Assembly: GCF_019468465.1 (NCBI RefSeq) | Contig: NZ_CP080519.1 | Span: forward strand, 10,099,001-10,163,000 | DNA length: 64,000 bases | Origin: Amycolatopsis sp. DSM 110486 | Lineage (GTDB): Bacteria > Actinomycetota > Actinomycetes > Mycobacteriales > Pseudonocardiaceae | Direction of reading: 5' to 3' | Part shown: one piece after another, positions 37,534 through 46,508 of the stretch | Layout of the letters: each line of letters opens with the position of its first letter | How positions within the stretch are numbered: position 1 is the stretch's first letter | Program-made: the position numbers and the translations under genes | The notes under the pieces: model-generated | Databases searched by the model: none | The model's input: only the letters and a program-made list of their open reading frames with translations | What the model was told of the DNA's origin: nothing

Positions 37534-38121
37534 GTGACAGCCCAGACGATCGGTGTCTACACCGAGGACACCCCTGGCGAACGGCGCGTCGCCCTCGTGC
37601 CCGCGGCCGTGAAACGAATCCGAGGGCTTGGCTTGGACGTGCTGATCGAGAGCGGCGCCGGGCGACGGACCGGAATCCCGGACGACAGCTACACCGCGAT
37701 GGGCGCGCACCTGGTACCGCGTCAGGACCTGTTCGACACCGCCACCGTGCTCGCCGGCGTGAGGCTCCCGGTCAACCCGTTCGGGCATCGGTTCCGCCGT
37801 GGACAGGCACTGCTCTGTCTCATGCAGCCGCTGCGCATCCCGCTCCGGATCCGCGATTGGGCCGATCAGGGACTCACCGCGATCGCGCTGGACCTGCTTC
37901 CCCCGACCTTCGTCAGCGTACCTCCGGCACACGCCGGATCGGAGGACTACGCCACGATCCTCGCGGACCTGCTCGAGCACCTGGTCCGCGACGGGGCACT
38001 CACCATCGACCTGAGCGACCCCCTCCAGGCCACGATCGTGGTGACCCATGACCGGCACGTCCTCAACAGCGCGGTGTGGCGGCGGATCCTCGCCGAGACC
38101 GCGATCGCCGGGCTGCCGTGA
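37534..38121 (+). CDS. PntA-like protein, internally deleted (AlaDH/PNT N-terminal domain only)
   Basis: A 195-residue product against about 370 for NAD(P) transhydrogenase alpha subunits. Residues 1-130 are the AlaDh/PNT N-terminal domain (GVYTEDTPGERRVALVPAAV, LIESGAGRRTGIPDDSY). Then comes a short segment LVRDGALTIDLSDPLQATIV resembling the end of actinobacterial PntA proteins. The Rossmann NAD-binding domain between them is absent, so catalysis is not expected. No pntB follows. The GTG start is at 37534. Confidence 0.55.
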   Translation: MTAQTIGVYTEDTPGERRVALVPAAVKRIRGLGLDVLIESGAGRRTGIPDDSYTAMGAHLVPRQDLFDTATVLAGVRLPVNPFGHRFRRGQALLCLMQPLRIPLRIRDWADQGLTAIALDLLPPTFVSVPPAHAGSEDYATILADLLEHLVRDGALTIDLSDPLQATIVVTHDRHVLNSAVWRRILAETAIAGLP

Positions 38122-38124
38122 AAC

Positions 38125-38778
38125 TCACGTCGTCGCTGTGTCCACATCGAGCAGCGCTGCGCGGCGAGCGACCGCCATGGCATGCCAGGCGAAGCGTTCG
38201 TAGCAGCGCGCCACCAGGGTGAGATCGACCGCCGCATCCGCGTCGATCGAACCACCTCGAGACAGCAGGCGCCGGTACAGCAACCGCTGCGCACGGTCCG
38301 CTGACGCGTCGAACCCGGCTAGCTCCGCGATCCCGACAGCCCCACGCGACTCCACAACATCGGCTGCCTTGACAGTCATATCGAGGCAGATCCCGCTCAC
38401 CTCGCGCAGCACCTCCCGCAGCGCCTCGGGGATGGATGACCAGGAACGCCGGGTCCGGGCGATGTCGGCGACCTCCCTCGCCAGCTGCCCCATCTCCTCG
38501 GCCTCGGCGTTGATGTGCACGGCCGCAATGGTCGCGGGCAACAGCTTCGGCTCCGCCGAGCAGCGACGGACGGCCAAGGTGTCAGTCACATGGCTGTCAA
38601 CCTCACGCCGCAGCGCATCGACCGCCCGGTAAGCGGTGTTCAAGCTGTCGCCCAGGGAAGCATCCGGAGCAAACACGGCCTCGGTCGCGCGACTCATCGC
38701 GTCGCTCGCCAAACCGACCAGCTCAACCAGCTCCGTGCTCGCCCGGTCCACCTCCCAGGCCAACGTTTCCTGGTTCAC
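38125..38778 (-). CDS. PhoU-like helical protein
   Basis: A 217-residue all-helical protein with two PhoU-type three-helix repeats (VGLASDAMSRATEAV, DALRREVDSHVTDTLAVRR; VSGICLDMTVKAADVVESR). A GTG start at 38778 is chosen because GGGAGG lies 6 nt upstream. PhoU proteins modulate phosphate uptake signalling; no pst or phoR gene is adjacent here, so the partner is unknown. It converges on the PntA-like gene with 3 bp between stops. Confidence 0.8.
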   Translation of the reverse strand: MNQETLAWEVDRASTELVELVGLASDAMSRATEAVFAPDASLGDSLNTAYRAVDALRREVDSHVTDTLAVRRCSAEPKLLPATIAAVHINAEAEEMGQLAREVADIARTRRSWSSIPEALREVLREVSGICLDMTVKAADVVESRGAVGIAELAGFDASADRAQRLLYRRLLSRGGSIDADAAVDLTLVARCYERFAWHAMAVARRAALLDVDTATT

Positions 38779-38949
38779 GAGCAACCTCCCGCCATCGCGG
38801 TGAGCCACGATGGACGACGCTACTCCGCCCCGGCGAGGTCACCAAGGACACGGACAGAACCCGCCGACCATGCGCCAAGCATCAACGATGAGCGGGGGGA
38901 CGAACTCCTCACCAGCCGGACTGAGGGTTCCCGGCACGGACGAGAGAAT

Positions 38950-39387
38950 CTATTCCTGGCTTCCCAGTCCGCAGGGCTGAGTGGTGCCAGCGTCCGACAC
39001 GTGGAACATTCGCCCGTTGATGACTTCTATCGGGATCCGCACGAAGTGTGAACGTTCTCCACCGGGCCATGGCCGGTGGCGGGGCTCGGCCAGCGCCACC
39101 AGTTCGTCGATTTCGGTGATCGGATTCGCCTTGCCAAGCACGACAACACTCCATCCGGTGCGGGTGGCGAGGTCGATGCTGTCGACCTCGAACGCGACCA
39201 CTTCGTCGCGGAGCTTGGCAACCGACCCGGTGCGGCTGCTCCGGACGATGATGTTTCCCTCGTGCACGGAGAAGTTGACCGGCCGGATGGCAGGCAACGC
39301 GTTCTCGGTAAACACCAGCCTGCCCACAGGCTGGGTCGACAGCAGGTCGATGCATTCCCGCGTGGTCAAAGGGCGCAACTCGGTCAT
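38950..39387 (-). CDS. Pyridoxamine 5'-phosphate oxidase-like (PPOX) family protein
   Basis: A 145-residue split-barrel flavin-binding family protein. It has LLSTQPVGRLVFTENALPAI, RPVNFSVHEGNIIVRSSRTG, AFEVDSIDLATRTGWSVVVLG and a C-terminal RIPIEVINGRMF. Such proteins bind FMN, F420 or heme; the specific reaction is not determinable. The ATG at 39387 gives the usual family start. Similar proteins occur in mycobacterial dormancy gene sets, consistent with the left arm. Confidence 0.85.
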   Translation of the reverse strand: MTELRPLTTRECIDLLSTQPVGRLVFTENALPAIRPVNFSVHEGNIIVRSSRTGSVAKLRDEVVAFEVDSIDLATRTGWSVVVLGKANPITEIDELVALAEPRHRPWPGGERSHFVRIPIEVINGRMFHVSDAGTTQPCGLGSQE

Positions 39388-39644
39388 CGTTGATCCCGGT
39401 AGTCGGCGGAAAAGTGAGTTCACCGTCGAGTGTGCGCGGCTGCAGGCAGCGGGGTCAGGGCAAGAAGTCCCTGACTCTCGGGACAGTCGGCCAGCATCGG
39501 GCCCGCTGCTGCGGTATCCAGCCGTGCACCTCGCTCATCGACCTCGCACAGGTAGGGTCCGCTGGTGGCGGCGGCCGGCGACACGCGAGCGCATCGCTGG
39601 AACCCGCGGGTGATCTCAGCGCCTGAACTTCAGGGCGACGGAAC

Positions 39645-39832
39645 TCACGCGGTCGGCTTGATCAGATGCGGGCAGGCCACTTCGACGGTGTGTGCGTGTG
39701 CCCGGCAGGCCTTGAACCGCTCGGGATCGGGCGAGATAGCTTGATCGTCCTTGGCAACCATGTACCAGGAGGGATCGACTTCCATCGCCCAAGCGGCGAT
39801 GCGCGCCCACCGCTGATCCGCGGGCCAGCGTC
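39645..39832 (-). pseudogene. Alpha/beta-hydrolase C-terminal fragment
   Basis: A minus-strand frame reads WARIAAWAMEVDPSWYMVAK, DDQAISPDPERFKACRAH and HTVEVACPHLI. This matches the PSWYLVAxxDxAIxPxxExF...HTVEV..SH end of chloroperoxidase-type hydrolases. The catalytic Ser part is missing. It abuts the IS5 orfA fragment, which probably truncated it. Confidence 0.6.
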
Positions 39833-39839
39833 AGACGAA

Positions 39840-40109
39840 CGACGCGATGCGCGGGCGGCACCGTGACACCGAACGACGGCGGCAGATACCGCCAGGCGCA
39901 CCCCCTGGTCAACACGAACACGATCGCCGTGAAAACCTCCCGGTCATCCACCCGCGCCGGCCCACCGCCCTGCGGACGAACCCCATGCTCCGGAATCAGG
40001 GGCTCCGCCAGCGCCCACAACTCATCCGGCACCAGCCGCCGAGACAGATCATCCACAACCCAAGATCATCCACCAAGACCAGCCAAACCCCTACTGAGAC
40101 ACGCTCTTA
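39840..40109 (-). mobile_element. IS5-family (IS427 type) left-end fragment with orfA start
   Basis: The minus-strand frame from 40056 encodes MDDLSRRLVPDELWALAEPL, ARVDDREVFTAIVFVLTRGC and AWRYLPPSFGVTVP, the first transposase frame. The terminal repeat TGAGACACGCTCTTA ends at 40109. The 3' part is lost at the hydrolase fragment. It is complementary in content and opposite in orientation to the fragment at 33190-33672. Confidence 0.8.
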
Positions 40110-40215
40110 GCCGGTGGCGAAGAAGTCGAGGTAGGCCTGGGCCAGGGCGTCGGGGTTCTCCCACGCCATGTTGTGACCGGACGCGGGGATGACGACGCCG
40201 CGGACGTCGCGGCAA
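40107..40215 (-). pseudogene. Alpha/beta-hydrolase tail remnant
   Basis: About 35 codons read GVVIPASGHNMAWENPDALA then QAYLDFFATG and a TAA that overlaps the IS5 terminus. The histidine in SGHNM is in the position of the catalytic His of alpha/beta hydrolases. The rest of the gene is absent upstream. Confidence 0.55.
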
Positions 40216-40399
40216 CAGGCCCGGCGGCGCACAGTGCGACGCCGGTAGAAGACCCATCGTGCGCAGCTGGGGAGTCCTGATCGAGGCCGAAACCCCGCGA
40301 CCAGACCGCGAGAGGTATGCCGCTGTGACTGCGCGGTCGGTCGGCCTTGTCGTCACGAATTTCCGCCCCACCCGAGTGACTAGACGCCACAATGCTCCT

Positions 40400-40858
40400 G
40401 TGACAGCCGAGCACACTCTGCCCATCGACAGCGCCGCCGAGGCGTTGCTCGCCAAGATCGACGCACGGCGATGGTCCGTCAGCGACCTGAGCGCGCAGCA
40501 GGCCTGGGCGGCGTTCCTGGACTTCGCAGCCCTTCGTTTCGACCTCCCTGACGAGCCAGATGCCGACGGCCTGCTTTACCAGTTCGGTGTCTACGACTTC
40601 ACCGGTGAGCCGGCCTTTCACCTGGACCCGACGCGTCAGCTTGCCCTTCGCGAAGAGCAGTACGTCCAGGTCCATCTCGACATCCGATTCGCGCTAGACC
40701 CCTCGCTCGTCGCACTCGGCCGACACACCGAATGGTGGTTCAGCGAGGACGACACCGCCGTGGACGACTGGGCGGGGGCCATCTCACTCCGACCGGAGTG
40801 GTCCGTCCTGAACCAGCTCAAGCCGACCTCGATCGACATCTACCAAGACGAGATCTGA
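40400..40858 (+). CDS. Hypothetical protein (152 aa)
   Basis: From GTG 40400 it encodes an acidic, Trp-rich soluble protein (WWFSEDDTAVDDWAGAISLR, WSVLNQLKPTSIDIYQDEI). No family is recognised; the composition recalls immunity or SMI1-like proteins, but this is a guess. No signal peptide is seen. It stands alone between IS/hydrolase debris and the recombinase region. Confidence 0.55.
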   Translation: MTAEHTLPIDSAAEALLAKIDARRWSVSDLSAQQAWAAFLDFAALRFDLPDEPDADGLLYQFGVYDFTGEPAFHLDPTRQLALREEQYVQVHLDIRFALDPSLVALGRHTEWWFSEDDTAVDDWAGAISLRPEWSVLNQLKPTSIDIYQDEI

Positions 40859-41225
40859 CCCCGCCGAGCCGACAGCCAGTCGAACTCAATGCCCCATCTT
40901 GGGTGTGCTCTGGCATTTCCATGGCCGGCGCGCGCTGATCCGCGTCGGCGAGCTGCGGCAGTAGTTCGCGGAGATCGGCAAGCGCGCTGCCGTCGCCGGC
41001 CAAAGTTGTCGGTGACTCTGGCTATGATGCGGCGCCGGACGGAGATCGTGAGGGACTCGCGGCCTTCGGGGGTGGGTGTGAGAAGGTCCCCCGCATCGGG
41101 GCCGGGGACTGGATTGAATCCGTGTCCCCGCCCCCCAACTAGTCCCTCGTTCGCGGAAATTGGCAAGCGCACCACGTCGTTGCGCGAGGCCGCCGAGCAC
41201 CCCGAGTCGTGACCTACCAGCTGAT
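40859..41225. other. 367-bp non-coding region with a duplicated 22-bp segment
   Basis: No gene was recognised. Two copies of a 22-bp sequence, GTTCGCGGA(g/a)AT(c/t)GGCAAGCGC, lie at 40964-40985 and 41149-41170 with two mismatches. The rest includes GC-rich hairpin-forming sequence around 41090-41140. Confidence 0.5.
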
Positions 41226-41423
41226 TTACGACTTGACGTGGACGTCGACAGTGATGTCGTCGGGGTTGAGGTCGAGGGCGGCAGCGATGGATTCGCGGGC
41301 CATGCGAGGTGCGTCCTTGAGACAGCGGGCCTGAGTTAGCCCGTCGATCTCGGGGATGTGCACCATCCACCATTTGCGCCACCATTTGCCCTCGCGGATG
41401 ACGGTGACCTGGTAGTGCTTCAC
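41226..41423 (-). CDS. HicB-like antitoxin (65 aa)
   Basis: It reads MKHYQVTVIREGKWWRKWWM then VHIPEIDGLTQARCLKDAPR and ALDLNPDDITVDV, the partial RNase-H-like fold of HicB antitoxins with the IPEIDG turn. It lacks a C-terminal DNA-binding domain. No HicA toxin frame was seen on either side, so it may be an orphan. Confidence 0.65.
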   Translation of the reverse strand: MKHYQVTVIREGKWWRKWWMVHIPEIDGLTQARCLKDAPRMARESIAAALDLNPDDITVDVHVKS

Positions 41424-41541
41424 TGCTGTGCCCCCTCTTCGATCGCGGTGGGGGCCAGGTGTCGGGTGCCGCCGAAGACTTCAGCCCGGCACCCCAAGAT
41501 TTCAGTGGGCGTTGCAGCGGGACGCCGAAGGGCTGAGTCGA

Positions 41542-41847
41542 TCAGGCTGCGTCGTTGAAGATCCTCCGCTGGACCTCAAGGGAGCGACGCAGGTCCACGA
41601 CGGGAGCGTCCGCCGAAGTCGGGGTCGACTCAGGCGACTCATCCAGATCGATCGAGTTCGCCTGGGCCAGCTGCCGCGTGTAGTCGATGACAACCTGGAC
41701 CAGGGTCTCGTACTGCTCCGCAGAGAAGTCGACCGTGATGTTGCCGCTCTCGGAGTACGCCTTAGCCGCATCAAGATCGGCGATGAGGCGGTCGATGATC
41801 TCGGCATCGAGGCTCTGGTTGCGGACAGCCTCGCAGCAATCAACCAA
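41542..41847 (-). CDS. Hypothetical protein (about 101 aa)
   Basis: A helical, acidic frame (IIDRLIADLDAAKAYSESGN, FSAEQYETLVQVVIDYTRQL). The likely start is a TTG at 41847, since upstream sequence has low-complexity composition; this start is uncertain. No family is recognised. It lies between the HicB-like gene and the divergent recombinase. Confidence 0.4.
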   Translation of the reverse strand: MVDCCEAVRNQSLDAEIIDRLIADLDAAKAYSESGNITVDFSAEQYETLVQVVIDYTRQLAQANSIDLDESPESTPTSADAPVVDLRRSLEVQRRIFNDAA

Positions 41848-42072
41848 CGACGCCGGACAGCTCCAACGTCGAGCCGACCGCCACCAACTGCACCGACCGC
41901 CAGCAACGCGCTGCCGTCTCCCGGTCGGAAGCCTGGTCGAATCCCTGTGACCTGACGAGGCGGAAGGCGCCGAGTTCAAAGACTCATACACGGCGATGAC
42001 TACGGCGTTATACGCCCTCGTCGCCGGTGCCTCGGCTGCGCTGTTCGGGCGAACGTAGCCAGGCTCACCGTC

Positions 42073-43497
42073 ATGAACCCGGAACCGGTGCATCGGTTCA
42101 TCGTGCCCCCTCCCCGACCACTCCCCGGGCCAGCGCCATCCTCAACAGCGACGGTGGACGCGCTCGCGCAGTGGATGACCACCAGCAGACCTACCCAGCC
42201 CTCTCCCCCACCCCACCGCGACGGCGGGCTGCGGTTCGCCTTCTACGGCCGCACCTCAACCCTGCGCCACCAAGACCGCGTGTCCTCGCAAGGCTGGCAA
42301 CGCGACACCGCCGACGACCTCGTCACCAGCCACGGCCAGATCGTCGCCGACTACTTCGACGCCGGCACCTCCCGCCGCACCCCGTGGCCGCAGCGACCCC
42401 AAGCTGCCCAGCTGATGGCAGAGATTACCAACCCCGAGCCGGCGATCGATGCGATCGTGGTCGGTGAATACGAACGCGCCTTCACCGGAAGCCAGTTCGC
42501 CACGATCTACGCCTGGTGCACCCGGTACGGCATCCAGCTCTGGCTACCGGAAACAGAAGGTCCAGTAGACCTCGGCAACCGCGACCACCGAGCACTGCTT
42601 TCCCTGCTAGCGACCCAGTCGCAACGCGAAGTACTCCGCGCCCGACACCGGGTCCTGGCCGCGATGCACAACCAAGCGACCCAGCAAGGCCGCTACCTCG
42701 GCGGACGACCCCCCTACGGCTACCAACTCGTCGACGCCGGACCGCACCCCAATCCCGCCGAGGCTCGCTGGGGCCGACGACTCCAACGCCTCGCCCCCGA
42801 CTCACGCACCGCACCCCACGTGACACGGATGTTCCAGCAACGTCTCGCCAGGCACACTGTCGCCAGCATCGCCCGATCACTCAACGAACGCGGCATCCCC
42901 TGCCCCTCCAGCGCCGACCCACAACGCAACCGCCACCGGACCCGCGGCACCTGGACACTGCGCACCGTCGCCGCCATCCTCGCCAACCCCCGCTACACCG
43001 GACGCCAAACCTGGAACCGCCGCGCCACAGGGTCCACCGATCCCAGCTCAACACCCGCGCTGTCGATCAAGCTCGCCCACCCAGCCCTCGTCACCGAGCA
43101 CGACTTCGTCGCTGCTCAGCAGATCCGGGCGGCGCGACCATCCAACGACGGCCGGACCCACCAGTTCGCCCTCGCCGGCCTCATCCACTGCGGCACCTGC
43201 AACCGACGTCTGGACTCCCACTGGAACCACGGACGCCCCACCTACCGCTGCCGCCACGGCCACACCAGCACCCGAGGCCCAAACCAGGCTCGGCCGAAGA
43301 CCTTGTACATCCGAGAAGACCATCTCATCGATCAGATCAGCATCCAACTCGAAGACCCGACGACCCACGGCGGCCACACCGGACCTGGATCCGACCGAAC
43401 ACGACGCAACCGCATCGCGACAGCGCTACGCACATCGGCAACGTTCGTCATCTGCGACAGCACCGGTTGGCGACTCGAAACGATCAACTCGATCTGA
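42073..43497 (+). CDS. Serine recombinase (resolvase/invertase family, large type)
   Basis: A 474-residue protein. After a proline-rich leader the catalytic domain starts LRFAFYGRTST (nucleophile Ser62) and continues RVSSQGWQRDTADDLVT. A recombinase domain (GGRPPYGYQL, HTVASIARSLNERGIPCPSS, LRTVAAILANPRYTGRQTWN) and a zinc-ribbon with CGTCNRRLDSHWNHGRPTYR follow. It cuts and rejoins DNA through a phosphoserine link. Its activity could mobilise this accessory segment, but no attachment sites were proven. A strong hairpin follows the stop. Confidence 0.9.
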   Translation: MNPEPVHRFIVPPPRPLPGPAPSSTATVDALAQWMTTSRPTQPSPPPHRDGGLRFAFYGRTSTLRHQDRVSSQGWQRDTADDLVTSHGQIVADYFDAGTSRRTPWPQRPQAAQLMAEITNPEPAIDAIVVGEYERAFTGSQFATIYAWCTRYGIQLWLPETEGPVDLGNRDHRALLSLLATQSQREVLRARHRVLAAMHNQATQQGRYLGGRPPYGYQLVDAGPHPNPAEARWGRRLQRLAPDSRTAPHVTRMFQQRLARHTVASIARSLNERGIPCPSSADPQRNRHRTRGTWTLRTVAAILANPRYTGRQTWNRRATGSTDPSSTPALSIKLAHPALVTEHDFVAAQQIRAARPSNDGRTHQFALAGLIHCGTCNRRLDSHWNHGRPTYRCRHGHTSTRGPNQARPKTLYIREDHLIDQISIQLEDPTTHGGHTGPGSDRTRRNRIATALRTSATFVICDSTGWRLETINSI

Positions 43498-43521
43498 GCC
43501 ACACGCCAGCCAGAACCACCA

Positions 43522-43540
43522 GGATCGCGTTTCGCGATCC
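43522..43540 (+). terminator. Hairpin after recombinase gene
   Basis: GGATCGCG-TTT-CGCGATCC forms a perfect 8-bp stem with a 3-nt loop, 24 bp after the recombinase stop. No U-run follows, as is common in actinomycete terminators. Confidence 0.6.
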
Positions 43541-43579
43541 GTGGGGTAATACTGTGTCCGAGACTCGAACCCCCACGTA

Positions 43580-43593
43580 TGGGAGATCTCCCA
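43580..43593. repeat. 14-bp perfect palindrome downstream of recombinase
   Basis: TGGGAGATCTCCCA is a perfect palindrome. Its half TGGGAGATC is repeated 6 bp later (43599-43607). Its location next to the recombinase makes a recombination or binding site possible; no function is shown. Confidence 0.5.
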
Positions 43594-43939
43594 GCTTCTG
43601 GGAGATCATGCCGTCAGAGTAACTGACGCGACGCGCGTCTTGCGAACGCCCCTCCAGCCTGCAACTCTCACTGCGTGGTCGGCTGCGAGCTGCGTGGACG
43701 AGGCACCCATCACGCCTCCACGGTGATGGGGCGAATATGGCCGGCCAGGCACTTCGGTGAGGTCAGAACCATGACGCTCCTCCTCGCTGAGCTCGTCACC
43801 GCCGACCCGGCTGGTCACGAACTCGTGGGCGGTCGCGGCGATCGCCGCGACGGCCTGGCCCAGGTCCTTCAGAGTTATCAACGGGTCGTCGTTGCGCTCG
43901 CCAGCCAGCGCGATCCGCGCAGCCCCTCCGCGGTGCGAC
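43594..43939. other. 346-bp region without confident gene
   Basis: A minus-strand frame (NDDPLITLKDLGQAVAAIAA, TAHEFVTSRVGGDELSEEE) runs through here and into the copper-storage gene in another frame. It has no convincing start and no recognised family. Confidence 0.3.
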
Positions 43940-44356
43940 CTATCCGGAACCGGGGAGCGCTGCCAAGAGCCGCCGGCACGCCTCCTCACACCGCCGGCAC
44001 GCCTCAGCGCAGATGCGGCAATGTTCATGGTGCGCAGCGTGCAGCTCGCACTCCTCGGCGCATGCAATACAAGCGGCAAGGCAGGCCTCCACGGCTGCCC
44101 GGGTGACGGTCAGGTCAACAGCTGTGCGACGCGATAGGACGGTTGCTGTCGCGGCACACACGTCAGAACAATCGAGATCTGTGCGCATGCACTTGATCAA
44201 CGAGACGATGTCAGGTTCCGCCATGCAAGCATCGGCACACGCGGCGCAGGCCTGGAAACAGGCGAGGCATTCTTCAACGCACTCGATCAGTGCGTCGTGG
44301 TAGACCGGCCGGGAACTCGGGTAGACATCGGCCATCTGTTTGACAACCAGGGGCAT
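43940..44356 (-). CDS. Four-helix-bundle copper-storage protein (Csp, DUF326 type)
   Basis: A 138-residue protein with 18 cysteines in CxxxC spacing along four predicted helices (ECVEECLACFQACAACADAC, CLAACIACAEECE, CRICAEACRRCEEACRR) plus HHEHC. This is the Csp pattern, in which inward-facing Cys bind many Cu(I) ions. There is no Tat or Sec signal, so it is a cytosolic Csp3-like form. It stands alone; the copper ATPase lies 16 kb away. Confidence 0.88.
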   Translation of the reverse strand: MPLVVKQMADVYPSSRPVYHDALIECVEECLACFQACAACADACMAEPDIVSLIKCMRTDLDCSDVCAATATVLSRRTAVDLTVTRAAVEACLAACIACAEECELHAAHHEHCRICAEACRRCEEACRRLLAALPGSG

Positions 44357-44459
44357 GATGCGATCCGTCCGTCGTCTTGAGCTGGGTTCGGTATGTAGCA
44401 GCGAAACTAACTCGCAGGAACACTGCGGCGCTAGAGCTTGATGGTCTTACCGATCAAGC

Positions 44460-44822
44460 CTAACGAGGCATTGTTACTGAGCGCGCCTCAAGCAACTCGG
44501 CACGCCATTGGGTGGGGAACGCGCGACGCACGAACCCCGCGGTCGTGGCGACGAACAACGACGCGTCCTCGCCGGTGACCATGTGCATGGCCCACGTCGC
44601 CAGGTCGTTGCCGCATTCGGCCGCGATCCCGCGCACGGGCATCTCCGATAAACGCGGGTGCCTGCTCACGCAGCACCTGCCGGCGAAGCACGTCCCGCCG
44701 CACGAGGGCCAGGCCGCGGCCGTAGCTGATGCGCAAGGCCTCGGCCAACGTCGTTTTGCCTGAGCCGTACAGTCCGCACACGACCAGGCGCGTGGTGTTC
44801 TCGTGCCCGATGGGTCACTCAT
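44460..44822 (-). pseudogene. P-loop kinase-like gene, frameshifted
   Basis: One frame holds VCGLYGSGKTTLAEALRISY (Walker A) and LALVRRDVLRRQVLREQAPA. The second half (GEDASLFVATTAGFVRRAFP) is in another frame and ends at 44460. It resembles small gluconate- or zeta-toxin-type kinases, but the family is not certain. The shift lies near 44640-44680. Confidence 0.45.
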
Positions 44823-45085
44823 GCCGCAGGTCCTCGACCGATCGGTCTCGCGAGATCGCGCGGGAGAACGCCTCGCCGGTGCCGGGCCGGCTGGGCAGCT
44901 ACGACCCGTTCGACAACATCACTGATGTCTTCTCTCCCCACAGGGTTTTGCAGCTACTGCTGCACGACCTGATCGACGCTGTTCCCGGTGATCGTTGCGT
45001 TGTTCGCGATCACTACGTAATCGTGCTGGGATTTCAGGCCTTCCTGATGAGGACCACGGCCTGGCCCGCGAGTCCCTGCTCGGCT

Positions 45086-45690
45086 CTAATCGCCTCCGCG
45101 TCGGTCCCAGGTCGGCAGTCCCGTGCCGGTTCGTTCGGCGACCATGTACTCGGCGTACCAGTCGCGCCAGTTGATGTCACGCTCGCCGGTGCGCTTCCCG
45201 TGCTCACCGTGCGCGGCCTCCGCACGGCGCAGAGCCGCGGCGAGGTCGCCGGCCGACGAGAACCTCGCCTCTGCCGGGTCCACCCGCCCCGGCAGGCGGC
45301 TCGTGATCTCCCGCAGCAGCCACTGCTTGCCGTCCGGATCGGCGAACGTCGCGCGTGACCGGTACGTCCCGCGGTCCGGATCGAGGCCCGCCTCGCGTCC
45401 ACCGGGCCCCTCGTGGAAGATCTCCTCCACCTCGACCCCGGCGGCTACCAGCGCGTCCCGCGCCGCCACGATGTCCGCGACGATCAGGTACCCCTTGGCG
45501 GAGCCGGGCTCGGCCTCGGTCAGCGCCGCCCCGAACTGCACCGAACACGCCGATCCGGGCGGCGTGAACTGCAGAACCCCCGGCGGGTCACGTCCAGCCG
45601 CCACCCGAGACGCCCGTAGAACTCCTTCGCGCGCTCCACGTCGGCGACGGGAAGCACCAGCACCTCACCCCTCACATCGACACGCCGCAC
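45086..45690 (-). pseudogene. Glyoxalase/VOC-family protein, frameshifted
   Basis: The start region VRRVDVRGEVLVLPVADVER and AKEFYGRLGWRLDVT is in one frame from GTG 45690. The frame breaks at about 45590. From there GVLQFTPPGSACSVQFG, LIVADIVAARDALVAAGVEV and FADPDGKQWLLREI continue in another frame, with a C-terminal extension typical of longer actinobacterial members (INWRDWYAEYMVAER). One small indel separates the halves. Confidence 0.75.
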
Positions 45691-45935
45691 GTCCTCAACA
45701 GCTATCCATCCTCCCCGGCGAGACAAGCGCCCACCGTAGCCGCGAACCACGCCGCCGCCGACACATGCGGGCCCGGCCATCTCTCAGCTGAACTGCTCCA
45801 AGCTGAGCCATCGCCTGCGCCAGAGCGACCGGGTGGACGTCAGTCCGTACTCGAAACCCTGAACGGGACTATACAGTCCAATCCTGAGGTTTAAGCTTTC
45901 GCTGGGAGATCACCATAACCGACAGGAGTAACGAG

Positions 45936-46424
45936 ATGACCGACGAGACCGTTCGGAACCGGCGGGCCGACAGCTCAGCCCACGAGGCCCTCGCCAAACT
46001 GGCTCGCCAGGGCGCTGATGCCTTCGGTTACCGAGCCGAGTTGCGCATCGACCGCCAACTTGCCCAGCTCCTGCGCCTGAGGGTTTCGCAGCTCAACAAC
46101 TGCGTCTATTGCCTGAACCTCCACTACGAGGCAGCCCGCGCCGCCGGCATACCCCGACCGGTCATCGACACCCTGACCGCCTGGTGGGAGACCGACTTCC
46201 ACGACGACGCGGCACGCGCCGCCCTCGCCTACACCGAGGCGCTCACACGCGTCGCGGATGCGCCCATTGCCGGTGGTTTCGGTGCCCGGCACGACACTCT
46301 CGCCGAGCATTTCTCGCCCGAGGAGATCCTCGAGATCATCGGTATCGTCATCAACATGAACGTCTGGACCCGGCTCAAACTGGCCGAAGGCGCCGTGCCC
46401 ATCCTGACCGCGCGCGCGAACTAG
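45936..46424 (+). CDS. Carboxymuconolactone decarboxylase/AhpD-family protein
   Basis: A 162-residue alkylhydroperoxidase-like protein with the redox motif NCVYCLNLHYEAARAAGIP (CxxC followed by His) and helices ALAYTEALTRVADAP and IIGIVINMNVWTRLKLAEG. AhpD-type proteins recycle peroxidase partners or detoxify peroxides through the Cys pair. An AGGAG-type site precedes the ATG. No ahpC is adjacent. Confidence 0.88.
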   Translation: MTDETVRNRRADSSAHEALAKLARQGADAFGYRAELRIDRQLAQLLRLRVSQLNNCVYCLNLHYEAARAAGIPRPVIDTLTAWWETDFHDDAARAALAYTEALTRVADAPIAGGFGARHDTLAEHFSPEEILEIIGIVINMNVWTRLKLAEGAVPILTARAN

Positions 46425-46508
46425 CGCTCTCACCGCAGTCGGCAACTCCGTCATTCCGGCGACGCCGGAATGACGCCAGCTCACACAGCTCGCCACCTTC
46501 GAGACCAG

